Below are positions 8,315 through 17,029 of a stretch of DNA of 64,000 nt, one piece after another. The number at the start of each line of letters is the position of its first letter. Within the stretch, counting starts at the first letter, position 1. The stretch is taken from NCBI GenBank assembly GCA_030587365.1, contig JAUQZE010000018.1, positions 186,001 to 250,000 on the forward strand, written 5' to 3'. The notes beneath the pieces are model-generated. The model saw only the letters and a program-made list of their open reading frames with translations. It searched no databases and was not told where the DNA came from. Source of the DNA: Candidatus Freyarchaeota archaeon. Lineage in GTDB: Archaea > Asgardarchaeota > Jordiarchaeia > Jordiarchaeales > Jordiarchaeaceae. Made by a program: the position numbers and the translations under genes.

Positions 8315-9523
8315 TGGCAAAAACTTTGATAACAACAGGAAACTATGCTGCGGCTTACGCTGCTGCTTTAGCGAGACCTGCGGTCATAGCGGCTTATCCA
8401 AACTGAGCAGGATTCTTGTTCGGGGGTAATAACGCCGCAGACTGGTGTTGTGGAGAAGTTATCGGACCTTGTTGACGGCGGCGAATTGAATGCTAAGTTC
8501 GTACGTGTTGAATCTGAGCATTCTGCTTTGGCGGCTTGCGTTGGTGCGTCCCTCGCAGGGGTTAGAACGTTTACTGCTACTTCTGCCCACGGTTTAGTCT
8601 ATATGCACGAGATGGTTCACTGGGCAGCGTCCGCGCGTTTGCCTATTGTTATGGCTGTGGTTAATAGAGCTTTAGGACCACCTTGGAACATCTGGGCGGA
8701 TCATGGTGATTCGGTTTCTCAGAGAGATACTGGTTGGATGCAGATTTACTGTGCGAATCACCAGGATGCGTTCGATTCAATTATACAGGCGTTTAAAATC
8801 GCGGAGGACCAAGAAGTTCTTTTGCCGATGATGGTTTGTTATGAGGGGTTCACTATTAGTCATACCTCTCAACCAGTTGAGATTCCTGAACAAGAAGAGG
8901 TTGATACGTTCCTTCCTCAGTATAATCCAACGCATATAATTATAGACTTCGATAACCCTATTACTCATGGAAATCTACAAAACCCCGATGATTGGTTTTA
9001 CGAGTTTAAGTATCTTATACATTTGGCACAAGAGAATGCTAAAAGGAAAATCGTTGAGGTTGCATCTGATTTCAAAAAGAAATTTGGAAGATACCACGGT
9101 GATTTGGCCGAAGAATATCGATGTCAAGATGCAGACGCGGTTATTTTCTGCATGGGTTCTCTTGCCGATCAAGCTATGGTGGCTGTCGATGAACTAAGAG
9201 AAGAAGGCTACAGAGCTGGATCGGTCAAGCTGAGGACTTTTAGACCTTTTCCTGAGGAGGAGATACGTAGAATTGCTAGCCGTGTTAAGGCCATTTCAGT
9301 TATAGACAGAAACCTTTCAGCGGGAAAAGGCGGTGCAGCAGCATCTGAGATTAAATCTGCGCTATATACGGAGGATAAGAAAACACCTGTGCTGGAATTT
9401 ATAGCGGGTCTAGGTGGCAGAGATGTTACAGTGCAAGAACAGAAAGATGCATTGAAAAAGGCTTTTGAAGTTATTGAAACTGGCGAAACTATAAAGGAAA
9501 TAGGATGGATTGGAAGAAAGTAG
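8314..9523 (+). CDS. porA: 2-oxoacid:ferredoxin oxidoreductase, alpha subunit (copy 2), interrupted by a 28-nt BHB intron
   Basis: Read as join(8314..8401, 8430..9523) this gene encodes a 393-residue alpha subunit: 88 plus 1094 bases give exactly 394 codons including stop. Exon 1 starts at ATG 8314 (overlapping the porCD stop) and reads MAKTLITTGNYAAAYAAA...VIAAYP; exon 2 continues ITPQTGVVEKLSDL, rebuilding the catalytic YPITPQT segment. Without splicing, frame 1 reaches TGA at 8404-8406 after 30 codons and the rest is out of frame. Later motifs are intact: ESEHSALAACVGASLAGV, LRTFRPFPEEEI, VIDRNLSAG. Copy 1 in this window has no insertion at this place. The insertion sits inside a complete bulge-helix-bulge structure (see the intron entry). 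An alternative is a simple frameshift pseudogene, but the precise, structure-bounded 28 nt argues against that. Confidence 0.88.
8402..8429 (+). other. Archaeal bulge-helix-bulge intron (28 nt) in porA mRNA
   Basis: The structure can be drawn by hand. The outer exon helix is 8389-8395 with 8431-8438 (seven pairs, C8433 bulged). The 4-bp central helix is AUCC 8396-8399 with GGGU 8424-8427 (one G-U). The 3-nt bulges are AAA 8400-8402 and AAU 8428-8430. The inner helix is 8403-8410 with 8416-8423 (eight pairs, three G-U or U-G), with loop GAUUC 8411-8415. Cutting after the second bulge base on each side, as the archaeal tRNA endonuclease does, removes 8402-8429 and joins CCA-A to TA, giving CCA ATA ACG (Pro-Ile-Thr). 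Every element of the canonical motif is present. Confidence 0.88.
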
Positions 9524-9586
9524 TAACAGTGAATATTTCTTTCCAATTCACTAATGAAAAAATTAGTACCTCAACTGAGAGGCCGT

Positions 9587-10873
9587 TTAAAGTATTTTTG
9601 TATATCCTAGCTCTTCTCCATCTTCGCTAACCTTTAATAATCCAAATTGTACTGATTTTACTTTTTCTTTGTCGGTAGAAGTATAAAAGGTAATTTCGCG
9701 TTTTTCAAAATCTACTTTTTTAATTATACCTATGCCAATGGGCTCATTGTTTTTGTCTTGGAAAGCAACTAGAACACTTTCGAAATCTCTTTTTTGGGTG
9801 AGATACACTTCTGTTTTACATAATTGATTCTCTAAATATTCTGTTATATCTTTATTTATTTTGATTTCATCATTTGGTAGAACAATGTATAATAGATCTG
9901 CAGATTCTTCAGTATAAACAGGAAGACAACCCAAAATACGTTTTATTTCTTCTAATTTTTCTGGTTTTACTTTAGAACCAGAACCAAGTAAGGTATACTT
10001 TAGGCTGATTTGCGCCAAGTTTATAGTTATATCTTGCCCTCCCTCTAGACCTTTTTGATATAAGATTTCTCTGAGGAATTTTCTATTCTCTCTACTTCTT
10101 TTATACGTTTTTGGAGCGGGAAGCCGAACAACATTAACTGAAGACTTATTGAATGGGACTAATAGATGTTCTATTTCATTCTCTCTTTGTAGTGCAATCA
10201 AAATTCTAGGTTGTAACATTAATATTAAAGATGTCTTAAGTTCTCTTGCACCCCTTCCATATACCCAACCAGACGTGTCTATAAGAACCATTTCTGCATT
10301 ATTGTTTAATGCTTTTTTCACCATCATTGCTACTCCTGTTATTGTTCTGTGCAGTAACCGAGAGGGGGTATTCGAACCAACAAAGTAAGACCCTTTCAAT
10401 TTAACTTCGGACAGCATAGAAACTGTTTTCTCCATAAATCCCATACTGACAAAGCATGGTGCGCCAATACTGCTTTGCCCAACATCCTCATCAACAATTG
10501 CAACTTTGAAACCTTTTTTAAAAGCGGTGTTTGCCAAAAAGGTTGTTAATGAAGTTTTACCGGAATCTACACTCCCCAGTATAGGTATTAGTGTGGGTAC
10601 TTCCAAATTTTCGAAAAGGTTAGTAGTGCTTGCCCATTCTTTTGGAAATTGTTCCTCTAGGGGTTCTATGGCATCATCATTATCCATATAAATATCCAGT
10701 ACTGTTTCAGAAATGGCTTTAATAGGGAGTGCCTTTCCTCTGGTGATAACTATATTCTCTTCCTTTCCTAAAGTATTCTCCAGTATTGAAATCTCCCCTT
10801 TAATAATACCTATTTTTGCCGGGCCTTTTACAAGAAATGTTTGATTCGGGCTTACCTCAATTGTTTTTTTCAA
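9587..10873 (-). CDS. Clp1/Grc3-type polynucleotide 5'-kinase
   Basis: This 428-residue protein resembles archaeal Clp1-type RNA kinases, which phosphorylate 5'-hydroxyl ends of RNA or DNA. The central P-loop is GSVDSGKTSL (about residue 98), followed by DEDVGQSSIGAP and the Walker B-like VLIDTSGWVYG. The N-terminal about 90 residues form the beta-rich domain and the C-terminal about 120 residues the family-specific domain. It overlaps the preceding RNase H-fold gene by four bases (10870-10873), so both belong to one operon. Because tRNA endonuclease leaves 5'-hydroxyl ends, this kinase could act on splicing intermediates or excised introns; that role is inference. Confidence 0.85.
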   Translation of the reverse strand: MKKTIEVSPNQTFLVKGPAKIGIIKGEISILENTLGKEENIVITRGKALPIKAISETVLDIYMDNDDAIEPLEEQFPKEWASTTNLFENLEVPTLIPILGSVDSGKTSLTTFLANTAFKKGFKVAIVDEDVGQSSIGAPCFVSMGFMEKTVSMLSEVKLKGSYFVGSNTPSRLLHRTITGVAMMVKKALNNNAEMVLIDTSGWVYGRGARELKTSLILMLQPRILIALQRENEIEHLLVPFNKSSVNVVRLPAPKTYKRSRENRKFLREILYQKGLEGGQDITINLAQISLKYTLLGSGSKVKPEKLEEIKRILGCLPVYTEESADLLYIVLPNDEIKINKDITEYLENQLCKTEVYLTQKRDFESVLVAFQDKNNEPIGIGIIKKVDFEKREITFYTSTDKEKVKSVQFGLLKVSEDGEELGYTKIL

Positions 10874-11640
10874 GAATCTTTCCTCGTAGTTTTCTTTTTT
10901 TGCGCTGCAATAGCAAAGTCTAGACTAATTTCCCCTATTGCCACCTTTCTCGCATTAGATTCATCTATTGTTATTTTGCCTTGAGTTGCTTGGCGGCTCA
11001 TTTTTTGGATATGTTTAATTGTACCCTTTTTTATTCTCTGTACTTTTTCAAATTCCTGTGGTTTTAATCCTTTTTTCTTTGCGATTGCTAAAGCCGCCTT
11101 CGTATCTTTTGTCGCCCGCGTGCCACTGGAGGTTTCAAATTCATTTACAAGTTCTAACTCGGCATTCACATCAGTTAGAAGTTCTAAAAGTTGTTTATAG
11201 TAAAGTGGAGCACCTGTTCCGATACGAATAATTTTTCTTGCTGCGGGAAAGGTTTCCAATATATTTTTAATAATTTTAGACGCGTTTTTTGAAGAAAATG
11301 CTTTGTAAGTATCCAACATCCTTTCATTAACGAGCACAGCTATACCATAAGTTATTCCAGGATCCACTCCGATAGTGACAATAGTAATAGGAGGTTCACC
11401 CTCAGTTAAAACAAGCCGTAATTTTTGTACGATAGGAAAGGAATCTTCGGTATCAACAGTTAAAATGTTTGGATGCTGGATCAGAGTTTTCTCACTGCTA
11501 GACGTTATGACACATTTTATTTCTGTGGGAATAACCTCGCCGGGCTTCATGCTAATGAAGGTAATGCCTTCATTTTTTAGCTCTTGAACAACTTTATAAT
11601 ATAATCGCATGTTGCCAGTTACTACTGCTACTTCAACCAA
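10870..11640 (-). CDS. RuvC/YqgF-like RNase H-fold protein
   Basis: The 256-residue product has an N-terminal Rossmann-like segment (about 1-85, VAVVTGNMRLYYKVVQEL) and then a RNase H-fold domain beginning VTIGVDPGITYGIAVL, with the first catalytic aspartate in VDPG as in RuvC/YqgF proteins. Further candidate acidic residues are NAELELVNEFETS and TKDTKAALAIA near the C-terminus. I do not recognise an established function; a nuclease activity is inferred from the fold. It is the first gene of a two-gene operon with the Clp1-like kinase, overlapping it by four bases. The start ATG (complement of 11638-11640) was chosen because the protein begins directly at a predicted strand. Confidence 0.7.
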   Translation of the reverse strand: MVEVAVVTGNMRLYYKVVQELKNEGITFISMKPGEVIPTEIKCVITSSSEKTLIQHPNILTVDTEDSFPIVQKLRLVLTEGEPPITIVTIGVDPGITYGIAVLVNERMLDTYKAFSSKNASKIIKNILETFPAARKIIRIGTGAPLYYKQLLELLTDVNAELELVNEFETSSGTRATKDTKAALAIAKKKGLKPQEFEKVQRIKKGTIKHIQKMSRQATQGKITIDESNARKVAIGEISLDFAIAAQKKKTTRKDS

Positions 11641-12000
11641 GGTTTTACTTCTCCAAAGATTAAGATTATCACTTTCTTCGTATTTTCTAGATATTAGCCT
11701 ATCGCTGATATACTCCCAACCCGAAGGGTTAGGGGCTATACACTTCTATGTTTGGAAGTGAAAGATCCTCCTGTAAAAATTATTTTTGAGGAAACATCCT
11801 TAACTACTGAGGATTTAGAGTGGAATATGATAGCGCCAGAACTCAATTGAAATAATATTTAATCGATTGAAAATAAAATTTTTGAAAAGAATATTTATTA
11901 GCGTATTACTCGACTGTGGCAGGAATAGAAGAGTTAAATCTAAAAGTGAAAGTATTTTCATTAAATAAATGGTCTCAATAAATATTCAAGAATTGAAAAT
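11641..12000. promoter_or_regulatory. Intergenic region upstream of radB
   Basis: About 360 AT-rich bases separate the divergent RNase H-fold and RadB genes. I see no convincing reading frame, RNA or repeat here. Both promoters should lie inside, but no single TATA box stands out. Confidence 0.3.
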
Positions 12001-12801
12001 ATGGGTGCTTATAATGGGGCAAAGACCAACTGTTGTTTAGAGATTTTATTAAACGCATTAAATGATCTCGGAAGCAAATCAGAAAAAGATGAGTTAGGAA
12101 TGGCTCAAGAAAAACGCAAAAAGTATAATAGAATTTCTATGGGCATACCCCCTCTTGATCATATGCTGGACGGAGGAATACCCTTTGGCCTAATAACTCA
12201 TATTTTTGGAGCCTCAGCAACCGGAAAAACTACTCTTGCTACTCAATGTGCATTAAATATTGCAAAGAAAAGGATGAAAACCTTCTATATCGATACTGAA
12301 CATGGTATCCATCCCGCTAGAGTATCACAAATGGCTAATTCTGAGGAACTTCTACAATTCCTAATTATAATCAGACCCAAATCCTTTGCCGAGCAATCCA
12401 ATTTGATTGACAAAATGGAATCATTCATAGTTAACGACGTAAAACTCATAATCATTGATACCGCAACAAAATTGTACAGAGCTGAACTAGACTATCTCGC
12501 CAAAAACGTTGCTCTAAATCGTGAACTTAATAGACAAATGGCAGAACTACTAAATTTAGCGAGCAAATACAACATAGCAGTTATTGTAACTAATCAAGTT
12601 TCGGCGGATATCACAGAGAATGAAAATCAAATCAAACCTGCGGGTGGAACCATAATATCGTATTGGTCATCATTAGATTTAAAAGTGGAATATCTTGACA
12701 TGGGGGTAAGACGCATTAGTATAACTAAAAATCTTGAGGACACCCAAAAAAAGACGATTAATGTTTTACTAACAAAAAAAGGATTACATCAACAGCAGTA
12801 A
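12001..12801 (+). CDS. radB: RadB-like RecA-superfamily recombinase paralogue
   Basis: RadB is an archaeal paralogue of RadA that assists recombination. The product has Walker A GASATGKTTLATQ, a Walker B strand VKLIIIDTATKLY, and RELNRQMAELLNLASKYN followed by IVTNQVSADI, typical of RadA/RadB. It lacks the N-terminal helix-hairpin-helix domain of RadA. The frame is open from ATG 12001, giving 266 residues, but the family is usually about 220-240 long and no ribosome site precedes 12001; the internal ATG at 12100 (MAQEKRKK) may be the true start, giving 233 residues. It stands alone, followed by carS. A KaiC-like ATPase is a weaker alternative. Confidence 0.8.
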   Translation: MGAYNGAKTNCCLEILLNALNDLGSKSEKDELGMAQEKRKKYNRISMGIPPLDHMLDGGIPFGLITHIFGASATGKTTLATQCALNIAKKRMKTFYIDTEHGIHPARVSQMANSEELLQFLIIIRPKSFAEQSNLIDKMESFIVNDVKLIIIDTATKLYRAELDYLAKNVALNRELNRQMAELLNLASKYNIAVIVTNQVSADITENENQIKPAGGTIISYWSSLDLKVEYLDMGVRRISITKNLEDTQKKTINVLLTKKGLHQQQ

Positions 12802-12875
12802 AAGTGTTATAACAAAATTATTTAAAAAGCATAACAAAATAATAAAACTATATTTACCGGAGGCACAATAAAGAC

Positions 12876-13559
12876 ATGGATCTTTTACCCACTATTATAC
12901 TAGCATTCTGGTTTATTTTACCTGCATATGCAGCAAATGGACTCGCTGTTGTTTTTGGAAGAGGCCATAGATTAAATCTGCCTTTGGATTTTGGACATAA
13001 CTTTATAGATAAAAGGCGTATTTTCGGAGATGGTAAGACGGTTCGTGGTCTTATCGGAGGAGCTGCATTTGGGACCCTAATAGGCGCCTTACAACTTATC
13101 TCCGGAGAACAAATAGCTCTACCCTGGATAAGCTCTAATGCGCCTATTGGATTTTGGGTTATTCTCGCGTACACTTTAGGGGCGTCTCAAATCACTTTGT
13201 ACTTTTTAATTTATCAGTGGTTATTTTCCACTCCGTTATTCTTTATTCTAATGGGCTTACCAACAAATTCAAGGGCAATATTTGCTCCAACTACTTTTCA
13301 CGGTTTTCTTTTGTCATTTGGTGCTTTGATAGGTGATTTAATTGGTTCTTTCATAAAAAGAAGACTTAATCTCGAAAGGGGGCAACCCGCCCCTCCACTA
13401 GACCAATTAGACTTTATAACTGGAGCGTTGGTATTCTCATTTATTGTATTCATTCCACCATTAGAAATTATCATAATACTACTTGTTTTGACACCAGTAA
13501 TACATCTTACTGCAAATATAGTTGGTTATAAACTTAGACTCAAAAAGGAACCCTGGTAG
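12876..13559 (+). CDS. carS: CDP-archaeol synthase
   Basis: CarS transfers CMP from CTP to unsaturated archaetidic acid, making CDP-archaeol for polar lipid synthesis. The 227-residue membrane protein shows the family pattern: an N-terminal helix (LLPTIILAFWFILPAYAANG), the motif GHNFIDKRRIFGDGKTVRG, and a late GALIGDLIGSFIKRRLNLERG segment. About five to six membrane helices are visible. The start ATG 12876 follows GGAGGC with normal spacing, and a TATA-like TTATTTAAAAAG lies about 55 bases upstream. It is somewhat longer than many homologues. The gene stands alone. Confidence 0.92.
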   Translation: MDLLPTIILAFWFILPAYAANGLAVVFGRGHRLNLPLDFGHNFIDKRRIFGDGKTVRGLIGGAAFGTLIGALQLISGEQIALPWISSNAPIGFWVILAYTLGASQITLYFLIYQWLFSTPLFFILMGLPTNSRAIFAPTTFHGFLLSFGALIGDLIGSFIKRRLNLERGQPAPPLDQLDFITGALVFSFIVFIPPLEIIIILLVLTPVIHLTANIVGYKLRLKKEPW

Positions 13560-13750
13560 AAACTACAAAAAGACAATTTTTCAACTTTATCCAGCCCAAG
13601 AATAATAACTTCTTTAAAGGACTTTGCAGAAGATGCGTGAACTAGCAAGATTAGTTGAGATTGTTTGTATGTTACCACAGCTTAGTAAATTCCACCATGA
13701 AGAATAGTTGGTTTTATAAGGATTTGAACAAAAACATATACGAGACTTCC

Positions 13751-14143
13751 CTACGATCCACTATTATAAGCCCAGGGGAATAACCATGGAGTTTTTGATA
13801 TTAGCATCCAATAGAGCAGTCCTACCGCAATCACTATCAATACAATTCCTAATATCAGCAATTTTGTAGCGTAGCTTGCGTTGTAAACGTGTTTTGTGGA
13901 TTCATAGATTAACAAAAATCCTAGGAAACCGATGAACATGAAAGCAATAGACAATAAAGTTTCTATGCCATATTGATCACTTAGGCTAGTACTGACAAGT
14001 CCGCCATAAGGGTTATTAAATGAAGCTCCACTAACAAGAAGATAAATTCCACCGCCCATGACAAAAAGAACAATGGCTAGAATAATACCAAAAGCTATTA
14101 GTGGCGAGAGTCCGGTGGGTAACTTGAATTTTAGTCGTTTCAT
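13751..14143 (-). CDS. Small integral membrane protein, unknown
   Basis: I do not recognise this 130-residue protein. It has three clear hydrophobic helices (about residues 14-36, LIAFGIILAIVLFVMGGGIY; 62-81, LLSIAFMFIGFLGFLLIY; 92-113, LLILGIVLIVIAVGLLYWML) with short positively charged ends (MKRLKFK). The ATG start (complement of 14141-14143) follows a GGGTGCC-type weak site. It lies downstream of topA and a zinc protein on the same strand, after a gap of about 110 bases. The size and three-helix pattern recall small translocon or oligosaccharyltransferase accessory subunits, but I see no specific motif and would not assign one. Confidence 0.6.
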   Translation of the reverse strand: MKRLKFKLPTGLSPLIAFGIILAIVLFVMGGGIYLLVSGASFNNPYGGLVSTSLSDQYGIETLLSIAFMFIGFLGFLLIYESTKHVYNASYATKLLILGIVLIVIAVGLLYWMLISKTPWLFPWAYNSGS

Positions 14144-14254
14144 TTCAAGGCACCCATATTATCCGTATAGATATAGGCTAAGAATTTTTGCCAATCCTAA
14201 CTTAAAAAAATTCCCCTCAATATTAAAGTACCAATCATTGTGGGTAAGAAGAAG

Positions 14255-14473
14255 TTATTCTGATTTTTCATTTAATAGGTGCATAGCAACTTCTCTAGCC
14301 CAATCACCGGTGTTTTCGTTCTCTATTATTTTTTTTAGGTATTCTTGGAAGGTGATATTCATGGCCTTTTTCCAATCATTATATTCCTTTTTAAGGTTAA
14401 GGTATGCAGATTGATGATTTTCACAGTAATCAGATTCTTCATATTTATTTAGATCACAGATTGGGCACTTCAT
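14255..14473 (-). CDS. Small CxxC...CxxH zinc-binding protein
   Basis: This 72-residue protein begins MKCPICDLNKYEESDYCENH, a CxxC...CxxH pattern expected to bind one zinc ion, followed by a helical segment rich in lysine, glutamate and aromatic residues. The start at 14473 makes a four-base ATGA overlap with the topA stop (14470-14472), so it is cotranscribed and probably coupled to topA. The frame is open further upstream inside topA, but the overlap start is more economical and begins at the zinc motif. No function is established that I know of; linkage to topoisomerase suggests a nucleic-acid role. Confidence 0.72.
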   Translation of the reverse strand: MKCPICDLNKYEESDYCENHQSAYLNLKKEYNDWKKAMNITFQEYLKKIIENENTGDWAREVAMHLLNEKSE

Positions 14474-16584
14474 TGAGCCTCTCCTTCTTGTTGAACTTCT
14501 TTGTCCTTTCTTCCAGGGCAATTCTGCCAGTTTATACACATATTCCAAGGTTTCTTTCTAACACCTCTAATGCGGATTATTGGAAAGCCACAATATGGGC
14601 AATTTTTTTCAGTCACTTCTATATTTCCTTTTTGAGGTATAGGAACGCTGAAGTTACACTTCCCTGTCCAATAATTGGAGCATCCTATAAACCTTTTATG
14701 TGTTTTTCTTGAATACGTTATGGTGAGCAGTCCGTCCTTACAAATAGGACACGTACCTATCGTGCTTTGTTCCTTTCTTAGAGAGGTTATTGCTTCTGAC
14801 AGTCCTTGTCCGATCGCTTCTTCTTTTAGCTTGAATTCCTTCAAAATCGGAGTAAGTTTTTCCACAGCATCAATGATTACTTCTTGTCTAGTTTTTTTCT
14901 GTATCTCGATCTCATCCATTTCCTGTTCAAGTTCGCGAGTGAGTTCAACAGATAAAACTTCGAAACAATATTTTGATAATAGATTAATTACTGAAAAACC
15001 AAGTGGAGTCATAACTACTCTTTCTCCTGTAATGTAACCCCTACTGTATAGGGTATCAATTATTTCTGCTCTGGTGGCCTTGGTGCCTATGTGTTGGTTT
15101 TCCATTAACGTTAGAACGCTTTTCGGATTGTACCGTGAAGGAGGGGAAGTATACTTATCAATAATTTCTGTTAAATCCAATTTGATTTCTTGGCCCTTGT
15201 TTAATTGCGGTAAAATTATTTCTTCGCTTTTAACGTAGGGTGAATAATATTTCTGCCAACCTAGTTCTAAGATTCTACGCCCAAGCAGGTGAAAAAGATG
15301 CCCGTTAATATTTACCTCTATTTTTAGACTTTCTCGAATGCAGGGTTCGCCAAAGATTGCTAGGAATCTTCGGACTACAAGATCAAAGATTTTTCTCTCA
15401 TCATCATTTAGTTTCTTTTCTGGTAGATTCCCAGTGGGATGGATTGGCGGATGTGCGGGGTCTTCCTTTTTACCTTGTGTTGGAACCAGTTTTTCTTTTG
15501 ATAAGAGTTCACTAATCATTTCGGAGTACTGTTTAATACCTGATAGTGATTTCAGAATAGCCCGAGTGTCAATTGAAGGCGGAAATTTTTGACTGCCGGT
15601 CCGAGGATAAGAAATTAATGCATCAAGATACAGTCTTTCAGCAATTCTTAATGTACGGCTAGGTGTAAATCTGAAGTTACTATAAGCCTCTGATTGCAGA
15701 GCGCCTATGTCGAAAGGTACAGGCGGCCGCAGTACAGATTTTCTGGTCTGAATTTGGGAAATTACACCACTCTTGTTATCACACTCGTTTAGAATCGTTT
15801 CAGCTTCTTTCTTTATCCAAATTTTTCTCTGGGAATATTCAAGGGGGTATTTCTCGCCATTTATTAAAGCTACCGCGTTAATTGCCCAGTAGGGTTTTGG
15901 AACAAAACTTCGAATTTTTTTCTCCCTCTCAGCTATAAAGGCTAGAGTGGGTCCTTGTACACGGCCAGTACTTAGAGCTTTATACATGCCTGAGGCCTTT
16001 TTTAATGATAGTATCATCGCTCTAGAAAGATTGATACCATAAATCCAATCTATCTCGTGACGTGTACGCCCCGCTTCTATTAGTCCCCAATCCAGTGTGG
16101 GTGATAATGAATTAAAAGCTTCAGTTATGTCACGATTAGTTAAGGTCGAAAATTTCATTCTGTGAGCTTTATTAAGGCTTGGTTCACCACAAGCGTATTT
16201 TAAAACACAGTAAGCTATCTGACTACCCTCGATATCAAAGTCTGTAGCAGAAACAAAGTTTTTCGCTTCTTTTGCGAGTTTGGATATAACCTTTATGAAG
16301 TTCTCTGTATTTTTTGCTTTCTTGCTTACCGTATATGATGGAACCCATTTTGTTTGAAATACGGGATACGTCCAACCCTTACCTTCTTGAGCAACCGAAT
16401 AAAGATGTCCAATAGCGGGAACTACTCTAATTCTTTCACCATTTCTCACAATATCATAATAGGGCACACCGTACTCTTCATGTTTTACAGGAGATTTTTC
16501 ATCATTTAATGCATCTGCAATACGTTTAGCAGCACTTGGCTTTTCAGTAATCAACAATGTATAACTCGTTCTTCTACACCCCAC
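14470..16584 (-). CDS. topA: DNA topoisomerase I (type IA), archaeal
   Basis: Type IA topoisomerase relaxes negatively supercoiled DNA through a tyrosine-linked single-strand break. The 704-residue protein begins with a Toprim domain (LLITEKPSAAKRIADAL; acidic motif SATDFDIEGSQIAY), then the gate domains with active-site tyrosine in LISYPRTGSQKFP. The motif HIGTKATRAEIIDTL and two C-terminal zinc fingers (CPICKDGLL...CSNYW and CPYCGFPII...CINWQNCPG) complete the archaeal TopA architecture. It overlaps the small zinc protein by four bases. No reverse gyrase helicase domain is fused, so this gene by itself does not indicate hyperthermophily. Length is normal for archaeal TopA. Confidence 0.93.
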   Translation of the reverse strand: MGCRRTSYTLLITEKPSAAKRIADALNDEKSPVKHEEYGVPYYDIVRNGERIRVVPAIGHLYSVAQEGKGWTYPVFQTKWVPSYTVSKKAKNTENFIKVISKLAKEAKNFVSATDFDIEGSQIAYCVLKYACGEPSLNKAHRMKFSTLTNRDITEAFNSLSPTLDWGLIEAGRTRHEIDWIYGINLSRAMILSLKKASGMYKALSTGRVQGPTLAFIAEREKKIRSFVPKPYWAINAVALINGEKYPLEYSQRKIWIKKEAETILNECDNKSGVISQIQTRKSVLRPPVPFDIGALQSEAYSNFRFTPSRTLRIAERLYLDALISYPRTGSQKFPPSIDTRAILKSLSGIKQYSEMISELLSKEKLVPTQGKKEDPAHPPIHPTGNLPEKKLNDDERKIFDLVVRRFLAIFGEPCIRESLKIEVNINGHLFHLLGRRILELGWQKYYSPYVKSEEIILPQLNKGQEIKLDLTEIIDKYTSPPSRYNPKSVLTLMENQHIGTKATRAEIIDTLYSRGYITGERVVMTPLGFSVINLLSKYCFEVLSVELTRELEQEMDEIEIQKKTRQEVIIDAVEKLTPILKEFKLKEEAIGQGLSEAITSLRKEQSTIGTCPICKDGLLTITYSRKTHKRFIGCSNYWTGKCNFSVPIPQKGNIEVTEKNCPYCGFPIIRIRGVRKKPWNMCINWQNCPGRKDKEVQQEGEAQ

Positions 16585-17029
16585 ACTTCCACTAATTTTT
16601 AATATTAAAGAAATATAAGCGGGATTGATTCAGGTCACGAATATTCATCATTATACTGGAATTTTTATATACTTTCCCTAAACAAAGAAAAAATAAATTC
16701 ATAATGATTTAACCCACAGAATCCCCAAAAATTTTCTTAAAAATTATTTTTCTGTAGATACGAATACAACAAATATTATTATTACCTCCACGGGCCACCT
16801 TGCACTTGTTCATCCCCGCTCCCGCCCTCCTTTTAACCAACCTGCCTTCAACCATACACATTCTTCAAAGGGGAAAGAAATATAGGATGGGGAAGTAAAA
16901 TAAGTTTCACACCCTCAAAAAAGGGCACAAGCGACGTAGAAAGAAACAATTATCTAACAAGGCAAATAAGCCAAAAAATTTAATAACAGAAATCTATCCT
17001 TCGATTTAAGAATCAATGGAGGAAAAAAA
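16585..17029. other. Intergenic region with a GC-rich patch, candidate ncRNA
   Basis: This 445-base region between divergent topA and gcvH is mostly AT-rich, but about 16785-16860 is sharply richer in C (minus-strand G), with runs such as CCCCGCTCCCGCCCTCC. Non-coding RNAs often stand out this way in AT-rich archaeal genomes. I could not draw a convincing tRNA, SRP RNA, RNase P or C/D-box RNA from it, and the only reading frames are short and unlike known proteins. The gcvH ribosome site GGAGG lies at 17017-17021. Confidence 0.35.

Noticed and set aside
8314..9523. porA copy 2 as a frameshifted pseudogene, or a programmed frameshift
   Set aside because: The extra 28 nt are exactly bounded by a complete BHB structure and removal restores a fully conserved protein; no slippery sequence fits a 28-nt jump.
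14474..14548. A 25-residue N-terminal extension of the zinc protein inside topA
   Set aside because: The ATGA overlap start at 14473 is typical of coupled genes and the zinc motif begins there.
16785..16860. SRP RNA or RNase P RNA in the GC-rich patch
   Set aside because: Too short and lacking the conserved SRP GGAA-tetraloop helix or RNase P core motifs.
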